A stretch of DNA of 64,000 nucleotides from Pipra filicauda (GCF_003945595.2 NW_024104359.1:287501-351500); one strand, 5' to 3'. Positions 27,531 through 41,455 are shown, numbered from the stretch's first letter. A program made the numbers and translations. The notes: generated by a model from the letters alone, not told the origin.

Positions 27531-30500
27531 TTCAAGATTTGGCCTCCTACTGTGCTCACTAGGCTTATTTGAGATCCTGGTCCGAGTTATTAGTCCTTTA
27601 CATGTGACTCTGTGTGTGTAGGTGATGGGGGAAGCTTTTTTTTTTTTAAAGACATTCTCAAAGGATCATAACAATATTCTCTGTGTGTTGCACAGTGTAT
27701 TAGTTCTCCAAGCAAATCCTAAAGTGCTACAGAGGGGACACCCTAACACCTCGAAAAGTATCAGTAAAAAACTGCTGAAAGCATTAAAAATAAATGAATC
27801 ATAGGGTGAGAACTAGCATGACAGGTAAATAGGCAGGACATAAAATGCCTCTGGAATCTGGGGGATATTTGCAGGTACAAGGGGGCTTCTAAGTCAAGGT
27901 TCATTTACAATGTCTGGTTCCTCTCTCCAGGAAGGATTTCTAATAGATTCAAGGAGATTCCAAGCTTTTAGTAGGTCTTGGGAGAAGAAAGGCAGCTCTG
28001 TGAGGAGAGAGGTTTGGTTTGTTTATGGAGAAAACTTGCCAGTCATGTTTCATATTGTGTCCCGCTCGGAAGAACAACCGAGGGCTTTCATCCTGTGCAT
28101 GAAATGGTGTTTCTGTACAATGGCCACAGCTATCGTAGGGAAACACCATCTCCACAGTGTGAAAGCCTACCTGGAGATGGGCTGCAGCCTCCTAGAAAGC
28201 CACTGCTCCATCAGGAAAACATTTGTGTTTTACAATTAGATGCTGGTTGTATTTTTTTTTTACTGCTTAGGATCTGTTCCAGCCCATGGCTGCAGCACTG
28301 TCTGAATGGTGGAGTTTTGCCAGAAGTGAGCAGCATCGAGTGCTCTGTTTTACCATAACAAGTGCAGAGGTGAATGAGTGCTGTCAAGAAAGCACCATGA
28401 ATACTCTTTTCTGTTATTAACTAAATTTATTATTTTGCTGGTAAAACTTAACAGCAGAAGGCGAACGTTCATTTTTACATCTGCATGAACTTGTGCTGGA
28501 AATATCTGGGGGCTTGTCGGGTCAGGGGGGTAGAAGCAAGTTTTGACTGCTCGCTGCTAAACAAAGCAGCTAAAATCACGAATATTTCCAGTCAGTCATG
28601 ACTTTAAAAATATCTACAAGTATTTGAATGGGGAACATATAAAAGAATATCATAATCTGCTCAGTCTATTATGTGAAACAGAAGCAGGTTGAATAAATCA
28701 TTACCTGTTGTTATTCACTCAGTTTGTGAGAGTGTAACACCACGAGCTTGTGAGCCCTGGCAGTGTGGAGCAACATGCTTGGTCTGCTCTTGTTGCACAG
28801 CAGCCCCAGTAGTAGCTGGGATGTTGGATAAAGGAATGTGTTTTTTATTTATACTTCATCAACAGCTTTGAGCATCGTCTTGGTTCACAATAGGCAAAGA
28901 AATTGTAGTAGGTGTTTCACTACTTGGATTTCTCAGCCAGATCCAAAGTTTTAAGAAATGACAAATACCATGACACGCTCTATGTACAGAGAAATATTTT
29001 GTTCCTTTTTCTCATCAAGAGGAAACTCATTGTTTGTCCCAGGAGGATTCAATGGAGATGTGTCCTCCTAGAGTAGTGCAGGAAGATAAAACTATCCAGT
29101 TAATCTAATCAAAACCTCCAAACTTTGAAGGTTGAAGGGGTTTGAAGGAGTTCTTCAGCAACCTAGAATTAAGATAGCTAAAACCAACTTGGATACAGCT
29201 CTAGGACAGATTCTGCATAAGTCCTCCACCCTCCCTGAAGATTGCCCTGTACTGCTTTGAATGAGGCCTTATTCTGACCCCACTGTGAGCCGTGTGAAAT
29301 AAGACTGTGTGACCCGGACAGAGAGATGCCAAATGCAAACTGACCTAATTGATGATGAAAGGTCAATTGGGCAGACAATTATTTCATTAAAAAAATCTAA
29401 ATTTGGGATTATTAGTGCTTTTAAGTGACTTCTTTGAGTTGTGGGAGGTTTGACATGACTGTGTCCTCTCAGCCTTCCCTCTGGAAGAGGAGACTCTTTC
29501 CTCTGTTTGTGGACAACATTGCCTGGAGGATGTTCAGCCATCAGAGATGGCTTTTTTTTTAATGGAGAAACAGGTTTGCAGCCTCCTTATCTCCATTTAT
29601 GAATTTACAGACTGAATATTTAGAATGTAGAGATGACTTCATTGAGCTGGTTTTATGCCCTTTTTTTTTTTTAATTACAGAAGGAAATAGAAATATTCAA
29701 ATCAGATCACACTAATTAGTGAATCTAATTATGTTTTCCCAAGCATCTCTCTTCTTACCTATTCTGCAATGAAAAAATCATTTGCTCAGGATGTAAAACA
29801 GGGGAAAGGAGATTGCCGTGACAATTAGCAGTAATTAATGAGAAGCTTTGAATTGCTTCATGTTAACCTCAGCATCTATTAGTGGAAAAGACTTGGATTT
29901 TCCTGCTGAGGGATGTGGGTATGCACAAACCCCTTCCCTCCCAAAAGGGAAGCAAAGACATATTGGGAATACGACAAGGAGTTAAACTGGCTTTACCTAT
30001 TTTTTTAGTGAGTGTTAGAAATACTCATGTGCACCTGCTGCAGATTCACATCTGTCAACATACTGGCAACAAGTAAAATGATACTGGTAGGTGTTTTAAT
30101 TAAAAGGAATTTTTACCTCTTTAGGGCATATTTAGCTTGACTTGAATAAATGCATGATCATTGCAGCTGCCTGTAAGATGTTACTTATTTTCTACAGAAG
30201 CTTGTTATGTTTCAGAACTTGTGGGTTTTTTTCACACTGGAATGAAAATAAATCTCTGGAAACTTCTTATGAAAGGGAACCATATTGTAAAATAGCCTTT
30301 TTTTTTTAATATCAGTGAGATCAAGTTTCTTCCAAGATAGGTCTTAGTAACAAAAGGTTTCTCTCTGCCCTGATACACACACACGTATATATTTATATGA
30401 TGGAGTTCCACCTGCATTCAGAACTAAAAAGAAATATATCTTCTGACTGAAAATATCTTTAGTGATGATAAATTTTCAAAGATGTTCCCATTTAGGTTAA

Positions 30501-33500
30501 ATAGAAATATTGAAAACAGTAGGTCAAGCTCATACAATTGCATTTTCCAGCTTCTCCCCACATTGCTTGTCACCTACATCCATGGGACGTGTGAAATTTG
30601 TATGACAGAGCCTGGTAATAGTGCAACAGAGAGCACAGATGACACCTAGCCCCATGTAATCAATCAGTAGTTTGCCTTTAACAGTAGAGACATCAGACTT
30701 TAATTGATGTATTTTGGATTGGTCCATAAAATGCTTTGAAGTATTTTCCATAATTGGAGATCCTGTGTGGCCAGTAGATAATACATCTAGGGATGTTTTC
30801 CTTTGGAAATATTTAGATTTGAAGTTGTGAACCACATGACCAGCTCCTTCTTTAGAAGTGACATGTTGGAAGAGTTGAGAAACAGATCCATCTTCTGCAC
30901 TGCTGCTTCCCTGTAATTGCTTCCTGAAAGCAACTTGTCCTGGATGTGATTTCTGCAGCAAAGTGAGAAGAAGTCGCATTAACCCACTGAAAGGGGAGAT
31001 GCTGCTTTCAATTCTCCTCTTGCCCCTGCTTTCTCTCCTGATTTATGGATTAATTGTGTGCTTGCTCCTGACACAACTCCGTGTTGTCTCTGTCATGGTG
31101 GCTGGGATCATATCTCCCCTTCTGAGGCTCCTGAGTCTTAGACTCACACAGTCTCTAATTGAACAACTGATGATTGATAATTGAATACAAGAATAGGCTA
31201 AAAAGCTTGGCTTGTGTAGCAGAGGAAAATGAAGGCTGATAGAGGTTATGCCTGATACCAAAGGTGACAAACACTCCCAGCAAACCATTTAAGCTAAAGA
31301 ACAGTGCTGGAACAAGTACAAATGGGCAATAAAGTGTCCATGAATATTCTGAGGCCAGAAAGGAGCTTTCTAGTGATAAAAGGGTAAAAGGGAGAACTGC
31401 CTCTTCTGTGGGATTGATGGAGTGAGGGCAGTACACTGGTAGAGATGTGTGAAAGGTGCCTCCAAACACCACGTTGATGCTCCAGTGTGCTGGTGGACCA
31501 GGCCACCACGAGGCCAATGCTTTTGGTGGATGTGCAATAGCAGGCATGGATTTCCTGGTCCTGCATCTGTATTTGTAATCCCTTTTGCTGCAGATCAAAG
31601 GACTCTGCCTGTTTTGTTGGTTTTCACGTGCTTGAAAGAGAATGCTGTAAAGCATGACAATATTCAAGGCAAAAGACAGTAAAGACTCATTTTGGCATCT
31701 TCCCTTCCCTTTCTGTCATTGCCAGACTTTTTGCATCTCAGGTTGAACGTGGCAGACTGAGCTGACCCCCCTGTGAGATTGAGAGATGGTGGGATAGAGT
31801 AAATGCAGAGACCCTTTGTCCCAAGGAATTTCATTCCTGAGCATGGCATTGTTTTGCTCCTATGATATATGACCTATTTTGCTATATTCTCTGCTGAGTT
31901 GGGGAAATAATCTTAGAGAGGTGCTTTGTGTGAGGGTCTGGCATTTTGTCTCAAGCTGTGATGCTGGAGCTTTGTGCTTGATGGTGCTCAGTCCTCAGTG
32001 TAATAACTTTGCTTTCAAGAACCGGCATTTTCAAAAACATTTGTTAACTTCATTTTTCTTCCACTGACCTGAGCGGCAAACCCCTGAGAGGGGAGTTAGT
32101 CAAGGTGGCACACTTTTGAGAAGCCTTTTCCGTGCATTTTGAGGGAAGGCAAAGGTTTGTCCCATGGCTCTGGATCAATCCTTACTTTACCTCTGTGTTC
32201 CCCTGCATTGCTCAGTGTTGTGCATTGCCTTCTGTCGCTGCTTTTAAAGTAAAGTAGTTTGTTGCTGGAGTTTGAAAGTACTTTGCAGCATTTAATCTAA
32301 TCAGCAAAAACTTCCTCATCCCATTATTTGGGCAATTTTTGGGGAGGAGTGGTTGTTTTCTTTTGGGTTTTATGATTTATACTTCATTTTTATTATGGCA
32401 TGTTTGTTCAGGAGGAGAATTTTTCATTGCTTGCCTTTGTAGTGATTGTTTTGTACTTTCTTGGGACAAAACCGGCTCTTTTGAAGGTCTCTATGCTTAC
32501 GTGCAAAATATTGGCAGGTCTCTGGGGCTGAGGAATGCAGTGGAAACCGTAGTGCATCCTGTGCTTTGATTTCTGTAGATCTCCTTGCGTTGGTCGTGGT
32601 TGTGAAGCAGAGTTTCTCGCTTCTAGCTCCTACGCTAGCTTCTACAGTCATTTTTATTCATATGAAACTTAGTTGCTCTAAATGCTACTGATGGTTCCTA
32701 ATAAAAGTAGGAAAATTACGAAAGGTTTTTTGGTTTGGTTGTCCAGTTTTAGGCAGCTGTGTTGTTTTCTGGACTCCTACTATGGGAGGATAGGACCTCA
32801 GCATCTTAGGGAGCCAGACCACTGGGAGAAAATGAAATAAGATTTAAATACATATATATGTGTTTGTGTGTGTCCTGGGTATATTTTCTTCAGTGAGCAG
32901 GGGGACAAGAGTATCCTTGGCTGTATGCTCTGTTCACATCTTTGAACTTGTGTGTTTAACTCCCTAAGAATAAAATTGCTTTACTCATATGACTAAAACT
33001 GGATTTAAGTGACAAACCTCTTGTCAATAGGCACGAAGAGTTTGTGGTTTGATCTTTGGTTTCCCTGTAAGAACTGAAATCTGCTACCAGTGATAATCTG
33101 CATCACCCTCCTCGATAGGTTTGTCAGTGGAGTTCATGCTGCAGCTCAACTAGTCAGGAATTGTATTTTATGTGTAGCTCGTAGGTTGGGATTAGGGAAA
33201 AAGAGGATGTTAATGCTCAGAGTTGATGGATTTCATCTGAAGGGGTTTGCAATCTCCAGACATACAATCTGAGATCAACCATACTGCTTAAATCAAAGAC
33301 GATTTACCAAATCCTCTATTTTGTTGTTATTTTGGAGCGATTTCAGAGGGTGTTTACTTTTGGGTTTGGGGTTTTTTTGTTTGTTGTTGTTCTGGGTAGA
33401 CTAGGTTAATTCACCTAACCTCCTTTTCCTATTTATTTTTATGATTGTTTCTGGTCTCTTCAGAGTGTTAATTTGCAAGTTTTCATCTTGTTTAAGTTTC

Positions 33501-34553
33501 CCCATTGTATGCACAACTTTAGCTTGTTTTTCTGTGGGTTTTTTTTCAGGGGAAGTGGAAGGGGAAAAGAGAAAAAATAATCTTGCAGTGCTAAAAATAA
33601 TATGAGCTTTGAGCATTGTGATGTCCACTCTGTATCATCAGGTGGCTCTTTTGCACTGGAAGAAACAGCATTAAAAAAACCTCAATATCCAGCAGGAATC
33701 CTTCGTGGGGTTAATACTTTCAGTTTTGTCATCCTTCATCCCTACTTTCCCATGTTTTTCTTCCCCAGCAATGTGTCAGTGTGCAAATTCTGGCAAAAGC
33801 ACAATTATGCACTCAAAACTCATGAATTAAGCTTCCCCCAAACAGATTTTTTTAAAGGAAATCCTATGGTATTCAACAGTGTGTGTTTTTGTTTACAGCA
33901 AACCCCTCCCACCACACTGGTACAGCAGTCCTTAGGGAATGTTCTCTTTTTCTCCAATTCCCATCAGACTCTGGCTCTTTAAAGCCCATCTCCTTAATTT
34001 TATTCATCTCATGGGATCTGTGGACCTCTGACACTGGTGATGGGAACAGGACACTGGGCTTTCTGCATTAGAACATGGGCACCTTTTCCTCCTCTTCTGC
34101 AATGAGAGGCTACAAAACCACATCTATCTCTTCCTGTTGGCACAGTGTAGCTGATTTTGGCTTTCTCAGGCAGCCTTCAGGTTGGGTACTACTTGTTGCT
34201 CACTTACAACCCACCTTTTGGTGCGTTTTTTTCCCACAGGAAATAAGTTATGGCATATCTGTAAGCATCCCTTTCTCTCCATTGCCATCCCACATCGCTC
34301 TGATCGTTGTGTAAACACTGTTCCTTGGGATGCACCAGCACCACAAGCCTCCTAATTTGTTGCATTTGTACTTTTTGTGTAAATACCCTCTTTGTGGATA
34401 TTAAATAGTAAGCAGATGTCCATCAGAATATGTGCTTTACAGGCATTCTTTTGTTTGACAAAGCTTTGAAGAGCGGATATGTGTTGCCTAGGAGCTTTTA
34501 TTTTTGAGTCATTTATTTTAACAAATCAGAAGTCGAAAAAAATTTTAAAAATT

Positions 34554-34569
34554 AAAAAAAAAAAAAAAA
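34554..34569. repeat. A16 homopolymer in an A/T-rich stretch
   Basis: Preceded by 'gaaaaaaattttaaaaatt', so it is better explained as low-complexity drift than as a retroposed tail. Confidence 0.8.
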
Positions 34570-34769
34570 GGCTTTTACCAAAACTATAATTTCTATTACA
34601 AATCATTGAGTTAGCCAGTCGTTCCCTGTCCCTTATTCAACTTGGAGCTACGTAGCTGCACAATCACTTCTTAAGCACACGTGTGTACATGTGCTGGGTG
34701 AACAGCAAGTGCACCACTGGTCTCTGAAACAGCCCCCCCCTAAATAAAATCTTGGTTTTTTTCACATCA

Positions 34770-34856
34770 GGTGGGATTTTGGCCACTGATTTCAGTGGAT
34801 GTGGACCACATCATCCTTGTCTGGTTTCAGTCCAATGCAATCTCCTTGATTTTGCC
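34770..34856. repeat. possible palindromic repeat relic
   Basis: The core at 34783-34798, ccactgatttcagtgg, has 7-base inverted arms and differs by one base from the perfect palindrome at 9014-9029. Downstream, 'ccaatgcaatctccttgatt' plus 'ttgcccgg' looks like the far end of the same sort of element. Confidence 0.4.
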
Positions 34857-35124
34857 CGGAGCAGGGAGCTCTGCTCTTTTCTGAACTGAAGCATCTTTTA
34901 TTCAGGCATCTGATTTTTGGCTGAAGCTTCTTCTATATTTCAGTGACCTCTAAAATAAATTTTCCAAATGGCTTCCTCATCTTCAAAGCTATTTTTTTTC
35001 CACTTCCACTGTTACTAAATACCACCACAAAAAATCAGCTCTAAAGCAGGACAGAATCACAGAGGAAAGCTCTTATCAATATATTTCCTCAGTGAAAGCT
35101 TTATGTGGCACCTCTGGATTCTAT

Positions 35125-35189
35125 AGGAGATTTGTCATTGATTTCAGGAGGAATACCTCTCTTTAAAAGAGGAATCAGACAAATCCCCT
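35125..35189. repeat. nested inverted repeat
   Basis: Outer arms 'aggagatttgtc' (35125-35136) and 'gacaaatcccct' (35178-35189) are reverse complements with one mismatch. An inner hairpin is formed by 'cctctctttaaaagagg'. The piece 'cattgatttcagg' after the left arm links it to the other palindromic relics. Confidence 0.45.
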
Positions 35190-37424
35190 CCTCTCCATTT
35201 ATTTGATATATGGCATAGGATGCACAGTTTTCTCTGGCACTTCCAAAGTTCGTAATTTCTATATCATCTTAATGCCACTTTTGTGAATTTATTGGCAGCC
35301 AGAAACACTCCATCAGGATTATAGAGTTTTGGTGGTTATAACACTTTGTTAAAGGAGAGTTTAGTTATTTTTAGGTAGGTGCCACATGAGTGGGTTGATA
35401 CCAACCTGCCACCAGAACAAACTCTTATTTTTAAGAGACTAGGAGAATACATCAAAACTCTGCTAGCACTTTTGTGTGTGGGGGGGTATTTGGTTAAATA
35501 GATGTTTATCTGGGAAAGTCATCATCTGGCTAGCAGAATACTGAATGTTTCTAAGCAGCTAACTTATGTATACTAAACAAATTTGGTTTGGCTGCAGCTA
35601 GAGCTGCCCTGTGGAAATTCTCAACATACATTTGTTTGATTGAGCTGTCATTTTCAGTTGATCTGCTGATGATCTGTGTCACTTTGTTTAAATGTCCTGG
35701 TGTGGTTTTTTTTCTTTTTATTTAATACAGTGCAAAACCAGTCTGCTTTCTGTGATGGATTAAATTGAGGTGAAATTTGAGAGTTACTCCTGTTTTCGAT
35801 TTCTGTGCCCTGAGACAGGTGGGCTGGAATGACAAAGAACTTCACACACAAACACATTAAAACCAAAATGGAGTGGATGCCCTTATGATTTAAAACATCC
35901 GTAGATGTGTCAACTACCAAATGCTCCTGTTCAAAGTAGTTGCTGGGATTTGCACTTTAAACAATAAAAGGTATTTATTTGGTATATCCCACTCAGCCAA
36001 AAATACCTGCACAAAACGGGTGCTGAGCAATTTTTCTCCTCTAAAATTCCCTGTGCATGTATAAGTTCTGGAGTTTTGGCCTCTGGTGAGAGACCTCAGG
36101 GTTAACCCCAAGATGAAGTCCCTGGTGGGCAACAGGGAATGGAAATGGGCTCTCCAGCATGCTTGGGACTCTGTCAGCCCAGTCTGGGAACTGGGCAGCA
36201 TCTCTGGGGTTCTCAGGCCTGGACGTATCCTTTCTGCAGGCACTTTCTAAGAGACCAAAGCTCCTAAAGGACCACAGCACTTGGTCCAGGTGGTTTGGGT
36301 TTTGGAAAGTGTTGCTCAAGCTTTGGGCTATTGGTTGTACTCCCTCAAGGTTGGTACATGTGAGATTCTGGTGGTTCCACTGCTTTTGGAGGGGAGTGGT
36401 GTTGGCTTCAACAGGGAAAAGTGGGCGCTGTAGCGTAAGGGGGAGCACAGCACGTGGGAGAGGAATTCTAGGGCCAGGCTATCCTGGTGCTTAGTCCCTG
36501 ACCTGCCCTCCTCCAGCTGACCCATCCAGAGTCTAGAGCCCTCACTAAAATGCAGTTTTCCCTGTACCCAACATGCACTTTTAGTGCAAGATTTCAGTCT
36601 TCACTTTAGAGCTCTTCAGAGGCTCACTTTGCTCATCTCCAGCTTTTCCCATGTGGATCTGTACATGAACTGCCAACTGCAGAGCAGCTGGACTGCAGCT
36701 TTGTGGGGAAGGACCAAGGGATGCCAAGTGCAGACAATCTGACTGTTTTCTAACGTGCCACTGATTGAGTTTGTGACCGTGGGTCTGAGTTCACCCACGC
36801 AGCTGCAGTTGGGGAGACAGAGTCATGGTTGTGCACAGAGTGCTCTTTCAACACATTCTCGGGACAACACTTGGATTTTTTTTCCCTCCACATGTTTGAA
36901 GTTATGCATGGCCTTACCTAACTTGCTGAACTGAGGTTCACAGGAGTGTGGAGGAGGTCAGCTAAACACCAGTTTGATGCTTGCTTTGAAAAGCGCTCTA
37001 GGAAGAGCTGCTTTCCTTTGACTTCAGTTTCTACTGAGCTTACCAGGGAAGGCTTAAAATGCAATTTGTTTCCTCTTCCTCACTCTGGAAACGTCTTCTG
37101 TGAGCAGTAATCACATCACTGATGCATGAACAAGTGCAGTCCGTGTTGCTTCTGCTCTGCTCTTCTTTCCTGGTAGAGACACTGATGCTACAGTGAAGGG
37201 TATCTGAAAAATGATCTTTTTCATAACCACTTACGGTTTTGTGAAGCATAACAGTGTAGCTTAAAAATTTCTGAGCATTTTTGGCTTTATTTTGGACAAA
37301 AGGAATTTGAATTGTTCTCAGAAAAAAATTGGGAAAAGCCACATTATTTTCCTGGCATAAAAAAGCCTGATCTTCTCAAGCCATTTTTGCTCAAGGACTT
37401 CTATGATTTAGGATGTGTCTCTGT

Positions 37425-37472
37425 GTTTATATATAATATTATATTACATATACATGTTGTATATATACATCC
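37425..37472. repeat. TA/ATAT-rich low-complexity tract
   Basis: Mixed 'tatataatattatatta' and 'gtatatatac' steps. Not a pure microsatellite. Confidence 0.7.
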
Positions 37473-38088
37473 TTGTCATTATAAACAGTACTTAAATCCA
37501 CATCTGTAAACATAAATAGATAGTTAAGTAGTCTCTATAACAGAAGATTAGTCCATAGTGACATAATAAGTAGAATTAAAATATATAACAGCCGCATGTT
37601 AGTTTGAGCTTGTAGGGTCCTGTGAGATCCTTTGGGATGGAGAGCACTGCCTGGGCCAAGGTCTCTAATGGCATGGCATCCAGTTACACGAAGGCTGAAT
37701 TTACTCCATTAAGAACTATGTATTTATTTAAGCTGTCATATATCAGCCTGCACGTGAAAACAATAGAGCTTGTGAAGATTGCCAGTTTGGGGGGAAAAAA
37801 AAAGGAAAAAAAGATTATTTTTCAGATTTGCTTCCAAGTTATTGGGATGAACCAGAAGCTTTCAGAGTGCTGATTTATTGCCCTCCGTTAGCAGCTCCCC
37901 AGGACCCCTCTGGTTCTCCAAAATCAACATCTTCATAGAAAGCAATACAAGGTGTATGGAACAAAGAGGGGAATAAATTACATTAGCAGTTAACTTTCTT
38001 TACAGTTAATATATATTAATAAATATCTAGAAAACATTTGAGGCTTTGACCAGGAAGCCATGTAAAATAAACTGTATTCCTACTCTTC

Positions 38089-38109
38089 TTTTTTTTTTTT
38101 TTTTTTTTT
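38089..38109. repeat. T21 homopolymer
   Basis: Twenty-one T in a row with no TTTATT close downstream. Treated as simple repeat. Confidence 0.85.
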
Positions 38110-40329
38110 AAAGTCAGACTAGATCTAACTGATGTTAACTGTTTCACAGCGGGGGTCTCGTTCTGGTTTCACACTGGTGTCACTGTTGATTTTGGAAGGG
38201 GGATGTGATCAGAATGAGGACTGTCATTCCTGCTGCCTTGCAACAGGCTACTGGTGCTATGAGAACACTTGGCATTTCCATACTGTCCTGCTTTGCATCT
38301 TCAAAGCACTGGGGAGAGATGAGCTATTCACCATGGAGCTCATCTGAGGCAAATGAGATAATATGATCCCATGGAAGAAATGGGAAACCCAAGAGGGAAT
38401 GGGAGAATTTGTTACTGGATATGTTTGCAAAAGCAACTGAGCATGCAGTGTCAGAGCTACTCGCTCCCAGTATAAGCAAAGACTCTGGTTTGATAGACCA
38501 GGGAGGCGAGAGCCCAGGAGGTCCTTCCTGTTAGTCCTGTGTGTGCTGAAATACCTTCTTGATCTTTTTCTAAGTAGCTGCTCTTCAAAAACTCCGGTCT
38601 TTGCTGGCTAAAAACTCCCCAGTGGTTTCTGTGTCTGTGATATCTGTCTGTGGAGCCTTGGCTCCTGTGGAGGTCTCCAACCTCATGAGACGAGGGCACC
38701 ATGGGCAGTCGGGCTCTTGGTCCTCAAGAGCTGCAGTGGAACTTTTCTCCACGAGTACAGCAATGCAGATGGATGTGATAAATTTTGCTCGTTTCCCTCC
38801 AAAGAACAGGGAAAAGGGGTGAACAGAGGTGTTACTCTGTGTCCAAGTGAAGGGAGTAACAAAGGACTTTTGGCTGAGGTTGAAAATATGTGTTAAAGAG
38901 GGAACAGACACCTCCCAGCATCAGCTGCGGACCACCAGCATGGGAGAGAGGCAGGAGTGGAAAGCTCTTAGATAGTGTTGAAAACCTCCAAGCAGTCAAC
39001 CACAGAGAAAACACCCTTCAGAGACGTGCTGGGTAAAAATACAGCCAGACAAACACTCTTGGAGGAGTTTCTAAATTACATGAGGAACAATTTTATAGGA
39101 AAGAGGTGACAACATCCTGGATTTGCCAAATTTCTGCAAACACTTTTCCTTTTAAAACGAGTCTCCTGATTGCTCAGCAAAACTCTCAAAGCTGTAATAT
39201 TTGGGGTTTGGATTTTTTTTTCTCTAACTTCTCTGAATGTTTTCTTTTTCCATGATTTTTTTGGTAATAACATGGAGAAGAAAATGAAACAGTTCTAAGA
39301 AGAGTGGGAAGGGAAAGAAATGGGAAGGTGGAGAGGAAATGAAGGATTTTCAGGGGAGAGCTAACTTCTGTTTTTTGAGAACCTTCCCATAGCAGAGGAT
39401 ACAGACAGGGCACAGGGAGGGATCTGTGGCCACTGGCAGTTCAGCATCATTCATGGGCTGAAGCACATGAAGCCTGTGGTGACTGAGGACCTGGGCCATT
39501 GTTTTACCCCTGTATGGATGTCTTGATTGCAAAAAGCCTGATGTTTCCCCTTGTCCTCTTATACAAAGGCCAAGAAAAATAATTGCTACAGATCATTGTA
39601 GCTCATCACACTCATGTATGCCACGATTTCCAGAAAAAATAAACTGTCTTAGAAAGGTAACACAGAATTTCAGTGTACTTAAAGGGTGTAGTTTCCTTTT
39701 GCCTCCGTCCTTGTTTGAAGTCATACTGCCATGGGCTCTGTTGTAGGGCAGCAAGTAGCTTTTTCCCCGTTGTGCTTGGATGCCTGCAGTAAATGCTGTC
39801 AGTTCTGTGGACAAACCTCATCTGCATCACCGCTGAAATGATTGTTTCAGTAAACTCACTGGCAAAAGTCCCACTGACTTTAAGATACCCCATAAATCCC
39901 AAGTTTGCTGGGACAGACCAGCCTCCTGAAATGTGGCAGGAAACACAAATATATTTTATTGACCATAAATATTTTGTTGAGATTAAAAATTAGTTAGTGC
40001 TTATTTAAAATGTATGGCTGGGACAGGTAGAATTTCATTTGTCAGAATAAACTGTGGAAGTGTTTGGAGGAACGGGCAGTCTCTGGAGGAAGTTGGTGGA
40101 GATAATGTAGATAAATCTGGTTCAAATGCTCTTTTTCCTGGAAAAATGAAACAAAAAATTCTTGCAATCTGAAAACATGTATGTTTTGTTGAATGACATA
40201 CCAATGAGAAGAACTTATGGCACACAATGAGTGTGCCAGCCAAGGACCTGGGTGTCCTGGAGACAAACAGAAACAAATTGTCATCCAAGTTTTGGAATAA
40301 TCCCACCCCAAACAATGCTGTCATGCAGG

Positions 40330-40408
40330 AATAAAATTGTTCCCTCATATGGTGAAATAAAACAGTCCCAAAGGGCTTTTTGTTAAAAAAAAAAAAAAAA
40401 AAAAAAAA
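40330..40408 (+). repeat. A24 tract preceded by a polyadenylation signal (possible retroposed 3' end)
   Basis: An uninterrupted run of 24 A occupies 40385-40408. An AATAAA hexamer at 40356-40361 ends 23 bases before it, and another lies at 40330-40335. That spacing is what a reverse-transcribed polyadenylated RNA would leave. I could not recognise a parent gene in the few hundred bases upstream, nor find target-site duplications, so chance remains possible. Confidence 0.35.
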
Positions 40409-41007
40409 GGGACTTTAGTCAACCAAACTGGTTGGATATAAACATAACCTGATGCCCTAGAATGATGCAGAACCCACCCACACACCTGACATGAAGGATA
40501 GTTGCTCTTAAGATTCATGATTTTCCAATCAGCTAAGTATGTCCCGTGTGTTACTGGGTGACCTTCTCTTGAAAAGTCACTTGCAGGAAAAATTGTGGCC
40601 TTGTATCTCCTCGGAAACAAATGCTGGGAGCCCGTCTTGCCAGACCTTGAGTTTCTGAAGTGGACAGTATTGTAGGATTAATTATCCGATACTTTTCCTG
40701 ATTAGTGTATTTGTTATGAGTACTTCTGTTAGTGCTTCAAGGACTTAACTACAGTGTATCACAGTGTCACTCGAGTATAATTAATACTCTCTCACTGTAA
40801 TTGCATAATTAAAAAGCTGTCTGGCTGCTGGTGCAGAACTCTCTGCTCTGTGGCAGCTCAGTTTTCCAGAGGCAGCTCCCCAAAAGTCCATCCCTCCCTG
40901 AAATACTTGGATATAGCACATGAACAGGTACGTTATTGGTACCCTGCTGTGTCCACCAGGCCTTCTTTGATAATCCCTCACCTCTTGCTCTTTCATCCCC
41001 AACCTTT

Positions 41008-41080
41008 TGAGGTTGTCCTGTGTAGGACCAGGAGTTGGACTCTGATCTTTGTGGGTCCCTTCTAACTTAGGATATTCTGA
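41008..41080 (+). mobile_element. short CR1 LINE 3' tail fragment
   Basis: The segment carries tgtaggaccaggagttggac, then gatctttgtgggtcccttct and aacttaggatattctga. These match the last roughly 70 bases of CR1 in sense orientation. It is the same subfamily type as the element at 45.5 kb but in opposite orientation, and it is more degraded at its terminal octamers. Nothing upstream of about 41005 is clearly CR1. Confidence 0.85.
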
Positions 41081-41420
41081 GCTGCCTTCTCCTGGCTGGT
41101 CCATGTCCTGTACTCTTCCCAGGTGGAGTGCAGGCCCTTTGGGATTCAGGCAATGCAGGTCCCCTCCTTGATGGTTTCCCCAGGGCCTTTTTGCCCTGAT
41201 GGTGTGACTGAACCAAGACTATACATGAGAGGGGATGGAGTCGCTGAACAATCACTACTTCATTCTCTTTAAGCTATTGGTGCTTACAGTGAGAATTGCT
41301 CAGCTTCCCAAAGCAGATGGATAGGTGTTTATAGGCTAGTGCTGAAATGGCTGCTGGCAGGAAGGGGTTAAATTCCTTTTTATTCATAATGTGCTTTTGA
41401 AACAAAACTTCATGACCTGG

Positions 41421-41455
41421 CTTTTTTTTCCCCCTTTTTTTTTTTTTTTTTTTTT
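41421..41455. repeat. pyrimidine tract ending in T21
   Basis: T8-C5-T21 interrupted run. Simple sequence, 0.35 kb after the short CR1 tail. Confidence 0.85.

Larger units (their letters stand above)
27531..41007. other. intron block without recognised genes
   Basis: Two neighbouring minus-strand open frames (31155-31667, 170 codons; 30530-30979, 149 codons) are the most gene-like items. I recognise neither, and chance explains them. The palindromic relics at 34.77 and 35.12 kb, the T21 at 38.09 kb and the retroposed-tail candidate at 40.33 kb are listed separately. The remainder is unique sequence. Confidence 0.65.

Noticed and set aside
38089..38109. T21 as tail of a minus-strand retrocopy
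   Set aside because: No TTTATT (reverse AATAAA) follows within the expected distance, nor after the T19 at 6903 or the T21 at 41435.
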